Assembly: GCA_024743095.1 (NCBI GenBank)
Contig: JANSXF010000002.1
Span: 48,399 to 112,398, forward strand
From: Flavobacteriaceae bacterium
Lineage (GTDB): Bacteria; Bacteroidota; Bacteroidia; Flavobacteriales; Flavobacteriaceae
Direction: 5' to 3'
DNA length: 64,000 nucleotides
Position numbers and translations under genes: made by a program. Below are positions 1 through 9,701 of the stretch, in pieces. Each line of letters opens with the position of its first letter. The first letter of the stretch is position 1. Under the pieces are notes generated by a model, which was not told the origin of the DNA, made no database searches, and saw only the letters and a program-made list of their open reading frames with translations.

Positions 1-2795
1 GGTATGTTGTACCCCAATGTAAGTGTTCTCAACCTCACGTAAGAAGCATCCCTTACAGCAAAAGAATAAAGGTGCAGGTGGGTGTCAGGTTTTGGTCTTG
101 GGTATTCGGTGGATGGATACTCTGGAGTGTAATATTTGGTCCTGATACCGTTTATGGCACCCTTCCAAAGCTCACCATTGGCAAGAACAGGATTTAATCT
201 TGTTGCATTTTGCACAATGTACACATCGGCAAACAGGTCAAAGTTCTTGTAGGTGATCGTGTTGGTGATCGAACCGTACCAATCCGGGTCGGTGTTTACA
301 AAAACATTATCACGGTTATCTATTTGTCCGTTGCCGTCCTGATCCACCACGCGAACATCACCTGGTTGGGCCAATGGATTTCCAGAACCGGCAATATCAT
401 CGCCTTCTTGGTAAATGCCATCGTATTTTGGCAGCCAGATATTGTTGATGGACTGTCCTATGGACAAACGTCTTCCTGAATTGGCATCGGTTATATCAAT
501 AGGATTGCCTTGATCGTCAAGTTCTCCCGTTAGGGAGATTACCTCGTTTGTGTTTCTGGAGAAAACGAGTCCCAAAGACCAACTAAAATTTTCTTTTCGG
601 ATAATGTTGGAGGTCAAAGAAGCTTCAATACCTTGGTTTTGAATTTCACCTGAATTGAATCGAATCACATTAAAACCTGTGGTTCCGGCAATGGCCCTAT
701 CCAATAACAAGTCAGTTGTATTGGCCTTGTAATATTCAAAAGTTCCTTGGAAAAGGTTATTGAACAGCCTAAAATCGACACCTGCGTTCAAAGTGGTGGT
801 GGTCTCCCATTTTAGGTCGGGGTTGGGCAATCGGGACGATGCAGTGGCACCTGCCACTGTTTCATCGCCAAAGACATACGGTAGGTCGTCGGCAACCCCT
901 AAAGATTCCAATGGGTCTATTCCTTGATTACCTGTGGCACCATAACTCACCCTAAACTTCATCTCGTTGATGGCATCTATATCTTGCATAAAGGGTTCCA
1001 TATGCATTTTCCATGCTAGGGACACCGCTGGGAAGAAGCCCCATTTGTTGTTTGCGGCAAATACCGAGGCGCCATCCGCACGCGCGGTCGCTTCCAAAAG
1101 GTATCTGTCCAAATAACCATATCTAATCCTTCCCAAGAAAGAAAGTAGTCTACGTTGGGAAACATCCCTAACGTTGTTCAGAAGCTCAGTGGCATTGCCA
1201 TTGAAACCAAGGGCATCGTTGGTAAATCCGGATTTATCCAGTTGTGTATACTCGGTACGGCGTTCATCAAATGCCTGTACGGCAGTCAAATCAAGGCTGT
1301 GCTTGTCATTGATTTGAGGAGTATAGTTCAGGATGTTTTCTACAAGCACTTGTTTGAACAATGTATTGGACAATACCCCCAATCCATCGATGCCTTCGTC
1401 ACCTGCAGAGTGCAATGAGGAACGATAAATGCCTTGGTTGGTGTTCCGGTTCCTCAAAAAGGTCTTAAGGGTATAGCTCAAATTGGGCGCTATGTCGTAG
1501 ATAAGGCTCAAGTTGACATCCGTAAGGTTGATTTTGGTCTCATCCGTAGACTCCCTTTGGTCCCACAACGGGTTTACGGATGTGTTCGATGGGCCGAGGT
1601 AGAACTTCTGGAGCTCACCGTCCGCAGTATAAGGTTGTGCAAGCGGTGTTATAGTGGTAAAGTTTATTCCTCCTGTTTCGCGGTCCTGTTTTGCGTTCTG
1701 ATAGTTGATGATTCCACGGAATGTCAATTTATCAGATATTTTTTGTTCTAAGTTTAGTTTGAATGTGCCTCTGTCAAAACCTGAATTTGGAATAATACCT
1801 TCTTGTGAAAAATAGTTGAAACTGGAAAAAACCTTGGTCTTTTCGCTACCAGCGGAGAAGCTTAGTGCATGGCTCTGGATTACTGCATCCCTAAGTACCA
1901 AATCTTCCCAATCTACAAAATCTTGGTTCTCAATGGCATCTAGTTCAAAAGGTGTGAAAATGTTCACATCGTTCAAGTAGTCGCCCGTGAACCTGTTCCT
2001 GTTGGCTTCTCTTCTTAGGTCTATAAATTGTGAGCCAGTGTATTGATTGAAGTTTTTGGTCAACGTTTGTACGGTAGTGTAACCGTGGTAGTCTATGGTA
2101 GCTTTACCTGTTTTACCCGTTTTCGTTGTTACCAAGATAACACCGTTGGATGCCCTTGAACCATAAATGGCGGTTGAGGAAGCATCTTTTAGGATCTCAA
2201 TGTTGGCAATGTCGTCAGGTGCCACATCATTTAGGTCGTCAAAAGGAAGACCGTCCACAATGATCAATGGAGAGTTTCCTCCGGGAGCAACGGATACGTT
2301 ACCCCTAATTACGATGTTGGAGTTACCACCGGGTCTTGCGTCACCAAGGTTTACCTGAACACCGGCCGCTCTACCCCGAAGCATTTCGGAAACGTTGGTG
2401 GTGGGCACATTGGTTGCTTCCTCCACCTCTACGCTTGTCACGGAACCGATAACGTTACTTTTCTTTTGGGTACCGTAACCCACAACAACAACTTCATCAA
2501 GTGCTTGGGTGTCTTCACTTAATGTAATGTTGATTTCATTCTGGGAGCCAACGGGCACTTCTTGGGACACAAAGCCAATGTAACTGAATACCAAGGTATC
2601 GTCATTGGAAACATCGTCAATGGTGAATTCACCATCAAAATCGGTAACAACCCCATTGGTCGTTCCTTTTACAAGTACGTTTACACCCGGCATGGGTCCC
2701 ATATTGTCGGATACCGTACCTGTTACGGTTTTAGTTTGTGAATATCCATAGGCGGTACATAAAAGCACTATCCATGTTAAAAATCCATATCTCAT
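1..2795 (-). CDS. SusC/RagA-family TonB-dependent outer-membrane receptor, 3' end outside window
   Basis: Translation on the minus strand from the ATG at 2795-2793 stays open for about 931 codons to the window edge, so the C-terminal part of the barrel is missing. It opens with a signal peptide (MRYGFLTWIVLLCTAYGYSQ), then a carboxypeptidase-regulatory-like domain with the usual GTVSD...PGVNVLVKGT and TDFDGEFTI motifs (about residues 22-110). The SusC plug follows, with VVVVGYGTQKK, LRGRAAGVQV, IVIRGNVSV and PLIIVDGLP, then TonB-receptor strands. Such proteins import glycans or peptides across the outer membrane together with a SusD lipoprotein, which would lie beyond position 1. The regulator gene at 3071-5866 lies directly upstream in the same orientation, a common arrangement in flavobacterial uptake loci. 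The substrate cannot be read from the sequence. Confidence 0.95.
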   Translation of the reverse strand, partial: MRYGFLTWIVLLCTAYGYSQTKTVTGTVSDNMGPMPGVNVLVKGTTNGVVTDFDGEFTIDDVSNDDTLVFSYIGFVSQEVPVGSQNEINITLSEDTQALDEVVVVGYGTQKKSNVIGSVTSVEVEEATNVPTTNVSEMLRGRAAGVQVNLGDARPGGNSNIVIRGNVSVAPGGNSPLIIVDGLPFDDLNDVAPDDIANIEILKDASSTAIYGSRASNGVILVTTKTGKTGKATIDYHGYTTVQTLTKNFNQYTGSQFIDLRREANRNRFTGDYLNDVNIFTPFELDAIENQDFVDWEDLVLRDAVIQSHALSFSAGSEKTKVFSSFNYFSQEGIIPNSGFDRGTFKLNLEQKISDKLTFRGIINYQNAKQDRETGGINFTTITPLAQPYTADGELQKFYLGPSNTSVNPLWDQRESTDETKINLTDVNLSLIYDIAPNLSYTLKTFLRNRNTNQGIYRSSLHSAGDEGIDGLGVLSNTLFKQVLVENILNYTPQINDKHSLDLTAVQAFDERRTEYTQLDKSGFTNDALGFNGNATELLNNVRDVSQRRLLSFLGRIRYGYLDRYLLEATARADGASVFAANNKWGFFPAVSLAWKMHMEPFMQDIDAINEMKFRVSYGATGNQGIDPLESLGVADDLPYVFGDETVAGATASSRLPNPDLKWETTTTLNAGVDFRLFNNLFQGTFEYYKANTTDLLLDRAIAGTTGFNVIRFNSGEIQNQGIEASLTSNIIRKENFSWSLGLVFSRNTNEVISLTGELDDQGNPIDITDANSGRRLSIGQSINNIWLPKYDGIYQEGDDIAGSGNPLAQPGDVRVVDQDGNGQIDNRDNVFVNTDPDWYGSITNTITYKNFDLFADVYIVQNATRLNPVLANGELWKGAINGIRTKYYTPEYPSTEYPRPKPDTHLHLYSFAVRDASYVRLRTLTLGYNI

Positions 2796-3070
2796 TTTTG
2801 AGTAAATTTAGTTTGGACATAAAAGTAAGTGGCTTAACGTCTTCTTAACAAAGGAGCTACCTCTATAAAAAACCTACATCGGCAATTTTATGGGATTAAA
2901 ATTGATGTTTTGCTATTTAAACCCCTTGAAATATGATGATTTGAAAAAAATATACCCCTGATTATACTGTCTGGCAAATCGCTGAATTTGAGGTGATTTG
3001 TGAAAATGTAGAGTTATTGTAGGGGTAATTTTAAGAAATGTAGGGCTGTGATGTGGGAAAGTAGAGTTGC

Positions 3071-5866
3071 CTAAAAGTTTAAAATGTAATCTATAAGGTT
3101 ATCGTGGTGTGGCAGGTCGAATTTTTTACGGAGCCTGTAGCGTTTCATTTCAACACTTTTTACCGATATATTGAGCAATGGTGCAATCTCCTTGGAGGAA
3201 AGATTTAATCTTAAATAGGCACACAATCTTAAATCGTTATTGGTTAGACTATCGTGTTTGCTCTTGATTCGCTTTAAAAAGTCTTTGTCAGCATTGTTGA
3301 ATGCATCTTCAAAGAACTTCCAATCATCTTCGCTGTTTATGTTCTGGTCTATTTCCCTGATTACGGTTCTAATGTTCCTGTCTTTGTCGGGCACCTCTTT
3401 AAGTTGCGATTTTAGAGAGGAAAGAAACTTATTTTTTTTGACCAAACTCATTGTGGAAATGGCAAGTTCACGATTCTTGTTGTCAATTTCGTTTTGAAGT
3501 TTCTCCGTTTGTATTTGGGCAATGCGTTCTTTTTTCTCCAATTCCCTTCTTTCGAGTTCTTTGCGGTTCTGTTTAATAAGGGACTCTTGTTTTTTCCGAT
3601 AGTAGTTGTTGTAAAGCCCGTGCACCAAAATAAACAGTAAAGTAATGGATATAATGTATGCCAACAGTGCAAGATTGGATAGGTACCATGGGCGAGATAT
3701 GGTAAAACTGTACGAAACGGTATTCGAACTCAAGTTATTGCCCACCATGGCCCTGACCGTAAATGTATAGTCTCCAAAGGAAAGGTTCTTGAATGTGACC
3801 TCTGTGTTTTCGGACCATTCATTCCAGCCTTCGTATAAATTTTCCATTTTATATTGGTACCGTACTTCGGTGTATTTATCAAACTCCGGTACACTGTACT
3901 CGAACCTAACATTGTTGTTGACATATTGAAATACCCCGTCTGAGTTAGTAGGGGTTTTGAAGGACAGTTCTTGGTAACCTCCAAAATAAATGGAATTTAT
4001 CTGTACTTCTTGCTTAGAAGGTTCAACCTTGGTAAGGTCCAAAGAAACAAATCCATTTGAACTTCCTATCAAATATTTGAAGTCGGATATTTTTGAGATG
4101 TTCTCAAATCCAGAGACCCCTAAATTGGCACGGATGTCCTTAGGTATGGAAATATGGGAAGTACTAAGTTTATTGCTAAGGGTACTTTGGGTAACATATT
4201 GTATGCCGTAATCTGTGAAAAACCAGAGCCGTTGTTCGGAATCTTCGGGAATTATAATACTGATTTGCCCATTACTTTCATTAAAGATCATTTGGGTCAA
4301 AGTGCTGTCCAGTGCAATATCATTTTCTCCATCAATATTGTAGATGGCTGCATTGGTTTTATAGTAAAGTTCATCCTGAAAACTAAAGATGTTCGAACTG
4401 TGACCGATACGTTCCACATTGGTTACCTGCTTAACTTCTCTGAAGCTTGGATCGAGCTCGATAAAATACAGTCCTTTTTTTTCATGGTCCACGACTACTT
4501 GAAGGGAATCCATCTCAAAAAAACGACTGGAAATGGTAAAACCATCGATGGCATTCCGGAATTTCCAAGAACCATCTACCTTTTCAAGAATGCTCAATCC
4601 GTTGTAATTTCCCTGTAATAAAAGGTTGTCATGTGCTTTTATAGGTTTTACGCCCCATGTCCCGGGATAATCCGAAATAAGTTCGGCCCTGTTTTCCTCG
4701 ATAATGAAAGTGCCATTATTGTGTCCGCAGAAGATGGTGGAATCCAAAAGCTGAAGATTCCATACTTGTCCTTGCGTGCCATCGATCAACCTAAAAGGGC
4801 CTTGAGAGGCGGTCCTTCGGTAAAACAAGCCCTGATTGGTGCCCAAATATAAGTGTCCTTCGTGGTCCAGTGCGGAATATACCAGACCAAGGTTGCCCAA
4901 TTTGTCCACATACTCGTTAAACGGGGAGTAGAGGTTGACCGTGGCAATCCCATTGTCAAGGCCCAGCCATAAGTTGTTTTCGGCATCTTCAAAAAGTGAC
5001 AATACCGTATTGTTGTTCAGCCCCTTTTCTTGGTCTATGTTTTGTATGATGGTCCCACCATCCGGGGAGAGGTGATAGAAGCCATTGGAAATACTGCCCA
5101 CAACAAAAGAGCTGTCATTCAGGCGGATGCTGCTGTAGAGCTTAATGTTCAGATCATCCAATGCGGTTTCCCATGGCGTAACAGTTTCCGAATCATATCT
5201 GTAAAACCGGGAACTTTCGGTAAGGATCAATAGGTCATTTCCAACACCGTACAGCCCAACTATGGGCTCTTTGGTAAATACAGGGTCGTTGCTTACCAAT
5301 TGTGCCTCTCCATTTTGAATGGTGAACAAACCTTCTTTGGCAATTTGAAAATAAACATTGTTGTTTACGATACCCATGTTTGCCTTGTCCGATTTTGCTT
5401 CGATCACCTTAAAGCTGCTTTCAAGGTTGTCATGGATATAGATTCTGTCCAGTGATTGGAAGAGGACCCACTGGTCCAGGACAACAATATCCCAAAATTC
5501 TTCGTCCTCGGAAATGGGGGTCTCCATTTTTTGGGATAATGAGGTATATGCAAGTTCGCCATTTGCTTTTTTGGCCCAAAAACCAAATTCACGGTAGGAT
5601 CCCGTGTAAATTTTGTCCCCAACGGCCTTTACCGAGCGAATTACAGGAGATGTAGGTAATTTATATTGGTGCCACTTGCTCCCATCAAACTCCAAAAGAC
5701 TGGTGTGGTTGGCTACATAAATGTTCTTTGAAGGGGATTGTGTGATTCCCCAATTCTGAAATTCCCCATTATATTCCTTTGGGGTATAATTTTTAATAGG
5801 GGGAAGCTCCTGACCAACCAGCGTTGAAGAAAATACAAATAATAAAAAAGCGATTAGGAGTCTCAA
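3071..5866 (-). CDS. Beta-propeller / Y_Y_Y / LuxR-HTH membrane-spanning regulator
   Basis: 931 residues. A signal peptide (residues 1-18) precedes a long periplasmic region resembling two-component-regulator propeller repeats (for example LWLGLDNGIATVNLYSPFNEY near residue 300). A Y_Y_Y-type domain follows (YQYKMENLYEGWNEWSE, then LSFGDYTFTVRAM). Then come one membrane segment (about 725-750), a charged coiled coil (KQNRKELERRELEKKERIA) and a C-terminal LuxR-like helix-turn-helix (LTNNDLRLCAYLRL, SSKEIAPLLNISVKSVEMKRYRLRKK). There is no histidine kinase or receiver domain, so the signal would pass straight from periplasm to DNA, as inferred for SusR-like one-component regulators. It sits 275 bp upstream of a susC gene in the same orientation and probably controls it. 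The inducer is unknown. Confidence 0.9.
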   Translation of the reverse strand: MRLLIAFLLFVFSSTLVGQELPPIKNYTPKEYNGEFQNWGITQSPSKNIYVANHTSLLEFDGSKWHQYKLPTSPVIRSVKAVGDKIYTGSYREFGFWAKKANGELAYTSLSQKMETPISEDEEFWDIVVLDQWVLFQSLDRIYIHDNLESSFKVIEAKSDKANMGIVNNNVYFQIAKEGLFTIQNGEAQLVSNDPVFTKEPIVGLYGVGNDLLILTESSRFYRYDSETVTPWETALDDLNIKLYSSIRLNDSSFVVGSISNGFYHLSPDGGTIIQNIDQEKGLNNNTVLSLFEDAENNLWLGLDNGIATVNLYSPFNEYVDKLGNLGLVYSALDHEGHLYLGTNQGLFYRRTASQGPFRLIDGTQGQVWNLQLLDSTIFCGHNNGTFIIEENRAELISDYPGTWGVKPIKAHDNLLLQGNYNGLSILEKVDGSWKFRNAIDGFTISSRFFEMDSLQVVVDHEKKGLYFIELDPSFREVKQVTNVERIGHSSNIFSFQDELYYKTNAAIYNIDGENDIALDSTLTQMIFNESNGQISIIIPEDSEQRLWFFTDYGIQYVTQSTLSNKLSTSHISIPKDIRANLGVSGFENISKISDFKYLIGSSNGFVSLDLTKVEPSKQEVQINSIYFGGYQELSFKTPTNSDGVFQYVNNNVRFEYSVPEFDKYTEVRYQYKMENLYEGWNEWSENTEVTFKNLSFGDYTFTVRAMVGNNLSSNTVSYSFTISRPWYLSNLALLAYIISITLLFILVHGLYNNYYRKKQESLIKQNRKELERRELEKKERIAQIQTEKLQNEIDNKNRELAISTMSLVKKNKFLSSLKSQLKEVPDKDRNIRTVIREIDQNINSEDDWKFFEDAFNNADKDFLKRIKSKHDSLTNNDLRLCAYLRLNLSSKEIAPLLNISVKSVEMKRYRLRKKFDLPHHDNLIDYILNF

Positions 5867-5951
5867 ACGGAACCGATTTAATTAAGTATCAAAACTTTTA
5901 AATATAAAGGTAAGTACTATAATTAAAACTTGTTTTTTATCTGTTTGGATA

Positions 5952-5986
5952 AAATCAAGGGGCTTTTATGATAAGCCCCTTGATTT
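5952..5986 (-). terminator. Strong hairpin terminator after the 6003-6860 gene
   Basis: A perfect 14-bp inverted repeat (5952-5965 with 5973-5986, 7-nt loop) containing an AAGCCCCTT core lies 16 bp downstream of the stop of the minus-strand gene ending at 6003. A/T-rich ends flank it on both sides, so it could work in either direction. Confidence 0.75.
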
Positions 5987-6002
5987 CTGTATGGATTGTA
6001 AA

Positions 6003-6860
6003 CTACTTATGTTTTGGTTCCCAAATAAGTCGCAAAAATGAACTGAAGCGCTCATTCTCCCTGCTAATGGGAACTCCCGCGATAATGCCTATCATTAAAT
6101 TGTCAGCGATTCCGAGTCGCATTTGGGGGCGCATGGTCATATCAAAATCACTGCCCTCCCAGGTTTTGTTGAACTCTACCCCAATAAAGTTCCTTGTACC
6201 TGGAATCATATAGTGAAAACTGGTGTTAACATCATAGGATGTATGTACTTCCCCGCTTTCGTATTCGTGACCTATCATAGGACCGGTATACACCAAGGAG
6301 TGGAAATTGTTGCCCCAACGTTTGGCAACCACCAAGAAAGGGTTGTATACATTTCCAGAGATCAAGGGCTTGCCAAAATTTCTGAAGTCCGATAGTTCGA
6401 ACTCATTGATATACCCGATTGCCATCGAAGTGGCCATTCGTTCATTTACAAAGAACGACCATTGGGTCGCAATTTTGATACTGTTCAATCTATTGGAAGG
6501 TGTTTGGACCCCGCCATTGTCCGCCAACGGAGAATAAAAGGTAAAGGGCAGTTCTACTTCAAGGCCCAACCTATCCATTGGGGCCCATTCGTACTCGATA
6601 AGAGCTTCGTAGGAATCAAAAGTGAGCTCGTCTGTCAGCCCCAATCCAAGGTTCCACTCCCGTTCCCCTTTTCGTGCACCGAGGTCACGTATCAGGTCAA
6701 TATATAAGGGTTCTGCGTGCAGCACCTTGGCAGGTTGTTTTTTTTCCTCGATTTGATTTATGTAAAGACTGTCTTTCTCGGTATTGCTAATTTGGGAATA
6801 AGCTGTACCGGATGATACCAACAGAACTATCGGCACCATTTTTTTTATGATGTTTTTCAT
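6003..6860 (-). CDS. Conserved Bacteroidota secreted protein, probable outer-membrane barrel, function unknown
   Basis: 285 residues with an N-terminal signal (MKKIVPIVLLVSSGTAYSQ type; the ATG at 6860 gives MKNIIKKMVPIVLLVSSG). The mature part starts with the striking motif HAEPLYIDLIRDLGARKGE, followed by alternating strands rich in aromatic residues (WNLGLGLTDELTFDSYE, YEWAPMDRLGLEVELPF) and ending MRLGIADNLMIGIIAG...FSSFLRLIWEPK. The alternation suggests a small beta-barrel. I recall this motif in a family of flavobacterial proteins with no experimental role, and some database names for it look unreliable. It sits 80 bp downstream of the 6941-7327 gene in the same orientation, and the two probably work together. 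Confidence 0.75.
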   Translation of the reverse strand: MKNIIKKMVPIVLLVSSGTAYSQISNTEKDSLYINQIEEKKQPAKVLHAEPLYIDLIRDLGARKGEREWNLGLGLTDELTFDSYEALIEYEWAPMDRLGLEVELPFTFYSPLADNGGVQTPSNRLNSIKIATQWSFFVNERMATSMAIGYINEFELSDFRNFGKPLISGNVYNPFLVVAKRWGNNFHSLVYTGPMIGHEYESGEVHTSYDVNTSFHYMIPGTRNFIGVEFNKTWEGSDFDMTMRPQMRLGIADNLMIGIIAGVPISRENERFSSFLRLIWEPKHK

Positions 6861-6940
6861 GTATTCTGATTTGTTTTATGTGAATGTTGAATTGCCCGAA
6901 CCTTATTGTGAAAAGGGACGGGTTTGGCTAAGAAAACAAA

Positions 6941-7327
6941 TCATACTTCGGGAGGAGGGGTGTCCTTCTGGATGTATAGATGGGTCAAGAGAGAGTTCTT
7001 ATCTGGAAACTTTTTCTTTTTACCCATCAAAATATGGTATCGGGAATAATCAGGGTTGGGTTGATGTACGGTTAGCTTAATTTTAAAACTGGAGCCACTA
7101 TTATGGTCTTCTTTATCAGGGTCGTCGTATTCTTTAAATACATCCCCGTAGCCCAGGACCTTTTCAACCAAGATCTCGATAATACTCTCTTGATCGTTAA
7201 TGGATAGGTCTTCGGGAACATGGTCGGGATACCGGTCCGGTGAGTCCACACTGATGTTCAATAGGTAAAGACCCATCAAACTCCAGAATATCTTTAGAAA
7301 AGTGCTATTTCGTATAAGGCCGAACAC
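6941..7327 (-). CDS. Conserved hypothetical protein, membrane-anchored or secreted
   Basis: 128 residues. The N-terminus is hydrophobic (NSTFLKIFWSLMGLYLLNISVDS, about residues 7-29), consistent with a signal peptide or anchor. An acidic region follows (PEDLSINDQESIIEILVEKVLGYGDVFKEYDDPDKEDHN), then a basic middle (MGKKKKFPDKN), and the protein ends IQKDTPPPEV. I do not recognise a catalytic motif. It lies 9 bp downstream of the MFS gene (7337) and upstream of the HAEPLY-motif protein, all on the minus strand, so co-transcription is likely. My recollection is that homologues of these two proteins often occur side by side in flavobacteria, but I could not search for this. Confidence 0.6.
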   Translation of the reverse strand: MFGLIRNSTFLKIFWSLMGLYLLNISVDSPDRYPDHVPEDLSINDQESIIEILVEKVLGYGDVFKEYDDPDKEDHNSGSSFKIKLTVHQPNPDYSRYHILMGKKKKFPDKNSLLTHLYIQKDTPPPEV

Positions 7328-7336
7328 GCTGTAAAA

Positions 7337-8533
7337 CTAAGACTCTTTTTTTCTTTTGGATAATTTTTCCATGTAAAGAATCACAATTCCTATCACACCG
7401 CCGATACAGGCCAAAATACCTCCTACAACACTGGCGTAGTTGAATCCCAGTCCAAAAACCATAGGTAGACCACCAAAATAAGCGCCCGAGGCATTTCCCA
7501 TATTAAAAGCACTTTGGTTCATGGAAGACCCTAGTTTCTCTGCGCCCTTGGCAGCTCTTATGATGGCTATTTGGATGGGTGCTGAGATAGAAAAGGTAAT
7601 AACGCCGACAATAAAGCTAAGTATGTATATGGCAATGTTGTTGCTTGCGAAAATAGAGTTCAACAGAAGTATCATTGTCATGCTAAACATGCTTATGACC
7701 ACGGATTTTACGGGATTGAAAGTTTCCACCATTCTCGCCCCTAAAAAATTTCCAAAAAACATCCCGAATCCTGCCACGATCATAACGTATCCAACGTTTG
7801 CTTCGGGAAGCTTGGTTACGTTGATAACCAAAGGGGCAATGTAGCTGTACCAGGCAAAAAAGCCGCCGGTACCCACAGTGGTAAGGGCAATCAAGGCCCA
7901 TAATTTTTTGTTTTTTAGGCCGGGTGAAGGGTTTTTAGAGTCGGAATTATCAGCTTCATCCAATCCTTTTTTTGGCATCCAAAAATAAAGGCTGCAAAAA
8001 GTGGCAATACCAGCAACCCCTACCAACATAAAAGAATAACTCCAATGCAGTTCCTGTCCAATATATGTGCCTAGCGGTACTCCAATAATATTGGCGACGG
8101 TCAAACCTGAAAACATTACGGCCATGGCCTGAGCAGCTTTGCCCGGTTTGGCCAAATAACCCGATACCACAGCACCAATGCCAAAAAACGCTCCGTGCGG
8201 CATTCCCGAAAGAAAACGGAAAAGCATCATTGTCCAATAATTTCCCGAAAAGGCCGACAATGTGTTGAAAATGGTAAACCAAACCATTAAGAACAACAAG
8301 GTTTTCTTTGGATTGAGGTTGTTGGTGATCCTTGCCATTACGGGTGCGCCGATAACCACCCCAAGGGCATAGATGGCTATGAAATGCCCTGCTTTAGGAA
8401 TGGAAATATCAAGAGAACCGGCAATATTGGGAAGAATTCCCATAATCACAAATTCTGTGAGGCCGATTCCGAAACCACCTATTGCGAGAGATAAAAGGGC
8501 TTTTTTATTGGTTGATTGTGAAGTCTTGTCCAA
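7337..8533 (-). CDS. MFS transporter, drug:H+ antiporter-like (DHA1/AraJ type)
   Basis: 398 residues with about 12 hydrophobic segments. The N-terminal half carries the family signature GFGIGLTEFVIMGILPNIAGSLDIS in helix 1 and the loop-2/3 region YALGVVIGAPVMARITNNLNPKKTLL, which resembles the AraJ/YdeA branch of sugar-efflux and drug-efflux permeases. It ends in a basic tail (EKLSKRKKES). It is an inner-membrane exporter driven by proton exchange; the substrate is not readable. It is the first gene of a minus-strand run with the two unassigned genes below it. The ATG at 8533 is the only reasonable start. Confidence 0.88.
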   Translation of the reverse strand: MDKTSQSTNKKALLSLAIGGFGIGLTEFVIMGILPNIAGSLDISIPKAGHFIAIYALGVVIGAPVMARITNNLNPKKTLLFLMVWFTIFNTLSAFSGNYWTMMLFRFLSGMPHGAFFGIGAVVSGYLAKPGKAAQAMAVMFSGLTVANIIGVPLGTYIGQELHWSYSFMLVGVAGIATFCSLYFWMPKKGLDEADNSDSKNPSPGLKNKKLWALIALTTVGTGGFFAWYSYIAPLVINVTKLPEANVGYVMIVAGFGMFFGNFLGARMVETFNPVKSVVISMFSMTMILLLNSIFASNNIAIYILSFIVGVITFSISAPIQIAIIRAAKGAEKLGSSMNQSAFNMGNASGAYFGGLPMVFGLGFNYASVVGGILACIGGVIGIVILYMEKLSKRKKES

Positions 8534-8878
8534 GCTTATTTATTAAGAGGACAAAGGTAATTGGAATCCCTCAATTCCTAAGCAAGGATATTGGCTTAAT
8601 TCTATATTCAATTACCTTACGGAAATAAACAGCCTTGAAGTTTGGACTAATTCAAATACATTCAAAAAATGAAACAAATACTTTTGAAAGGATATTTTGG
8701 GTTCAAGGCTGTTATTTGCTGTTGATTAATCTGTTGCCAAATTAGGGCAACACCTGTTTTTTCTCGGAAACCCTCAACCACAAGTACTCTTTCCCGATGT
8801 ATTAGCACCTTTTTTGCCAAAAATGAAAGACCCGCTCCAAATGAAGCGAGTCTCTTTCTTGAACAAGTTTGTAAAAAA
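8534..8878. other. Intergenic region between the SusCD operon and the MFS gene
   Basis: 345 bp without a convincing gene. An open frame crosses it on the minus strand but has no recognisable protein character. The right end carries the terminator at 8829-8852; the rest is A/T-rich and probably contains the promoter for the minus-strand MFS gene. Confidence 0.5.
8829..8852 (-). terminator. Terminator of the SusC-SusD-lipoprotein operon
   Basis: An 8-bp stem with one G-T wobble (8829-8836 with 8845-8852) and an 8-nt loop lies 27 bp beyond the stop codon of the last operon gene. On the minus strand it is followed by TTTCATTTTT. Confidence 0.65.
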
Positions 8879-9679
8879 TCAATTGATACACGGAGATGGA
8901 TTGGGTCCAAATGGCCCCAAAACCTCGCCCTCGGGTGTTTCAACGGTGTACACGTGTTCTTCTTCAAAAGCACCACTGGTGTAGGAGACTACCAAACTGC
9001 TGGTTCCTTCGGGCACATTTACATTAAAAGTCGCTGCATCACCAGCGGTAAACGTATAGTCAGTCGTGACCCCATCAATCTCGAAGGTTACAAAGGCACC
9101 GTCCCATCCATCACCAAACAAGTCCTGCATTTCTATTACCCAAGTTCCGGGCACCGTCGTCCCTGAAATGGGAGAACACTTTACAAGGACAATAAAGTTG
9201 AACGCCTGCAATTGTTCAGGTTGCCCTGTTAGGGTTGCGCTATAATTGGCAACGGTGGTCACTGTGCCATCAGTTCCTGTGGATTCTCCCAAAAACCGGA
9301 TGAAGTCGCCTCCGGAGATATCATCCACTGTTATGCCCAGTGTACTGGCAATGTCGGTATAAGGAATGGAAAGATCGCTCGGGAACTCTGTTATTGTCGC
9401 CAACGGTACGGTATCGGAAGATACTCCGCCAGACTCCAAAGTTACGCTCAAATCCCATGAGGCTACGTTGTCGCTTGGGTCGTCAACGGTGCCGGAGAAA
9501 GTAGAATTGGCCAAGTCACCTTTGGCAACAATGGTTTCGTCCAGCTTTATCCTTACATAAGGTGCGGCCGAATCTTCCAGTTCAAACACGTTGAGTGGAT
9601 TTTTGTCCTCGTCTTCACAGGCCGCTATTCCCAAAATCAATAGTGATAGACCAAGTATATGTATAAAGTTACTTTTCAT
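8879..9679 (-). CDS. Surface lipoprotein encoded with SusCD, function unknown
   Basis: Taken from the ATG at 9679, which gives a lipoprotein leader MKSNFIHILGLSLLILGIAAC with the lipobox cysteine at residue 21 (266 residues in all). An in-frame start 78 bp further upstream would run into susD and is less likely. The mature protein is acidic and beta-rich. Its C-terminal half has the motif WVIEMQDLFGDGWDGA, the D-x-F/Y-G-D-G-W pattern I know from many Bacteroidota secreted proteins, and ends with a Cys (PNPSPCIN). It is the third gene of the susC-susD operon, 22 bp after susD. By position it may be an accessory ligand-binding lipoprotein of that uptake complex; this is inference. Confidence 0.8.
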   Translation of the reverse strand: MKSNFIHILGLSLLILGIAACEDEDKNPLNVFELEDSAAPYVRIKLDETIVAKGDLANSTFSGTVDDPSDNVASWDLSVTLESGGVSSDTVPLATITEFPSDLSIPYTDIASTLGITVDDISGGDFIRFLGESTGTDGTVTTVANYSATLTGQPEQLQAFNFIVLVKCSPISGTTVPGTWVIEMQDLFGDGWDGAFVTFEIDGVTTDYTFTAGDAATFNVNVPEGTSSLVVSYTSGAFEEEHVYTVETPEGEVLGPFGPNPSPCIN

Positions 9680-9701
9680 AAGTATTGTTTTTAGAATTAA
9701 A

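Noticed and set aside
8662..8976. Open frame on the minus strand crossing the terminator and the end of the operon lipoprotein gene
   Set aside because: It overlaps the coding end of a well-supported lipoprotein gene and the hairpin after it, and its product has no domain character.
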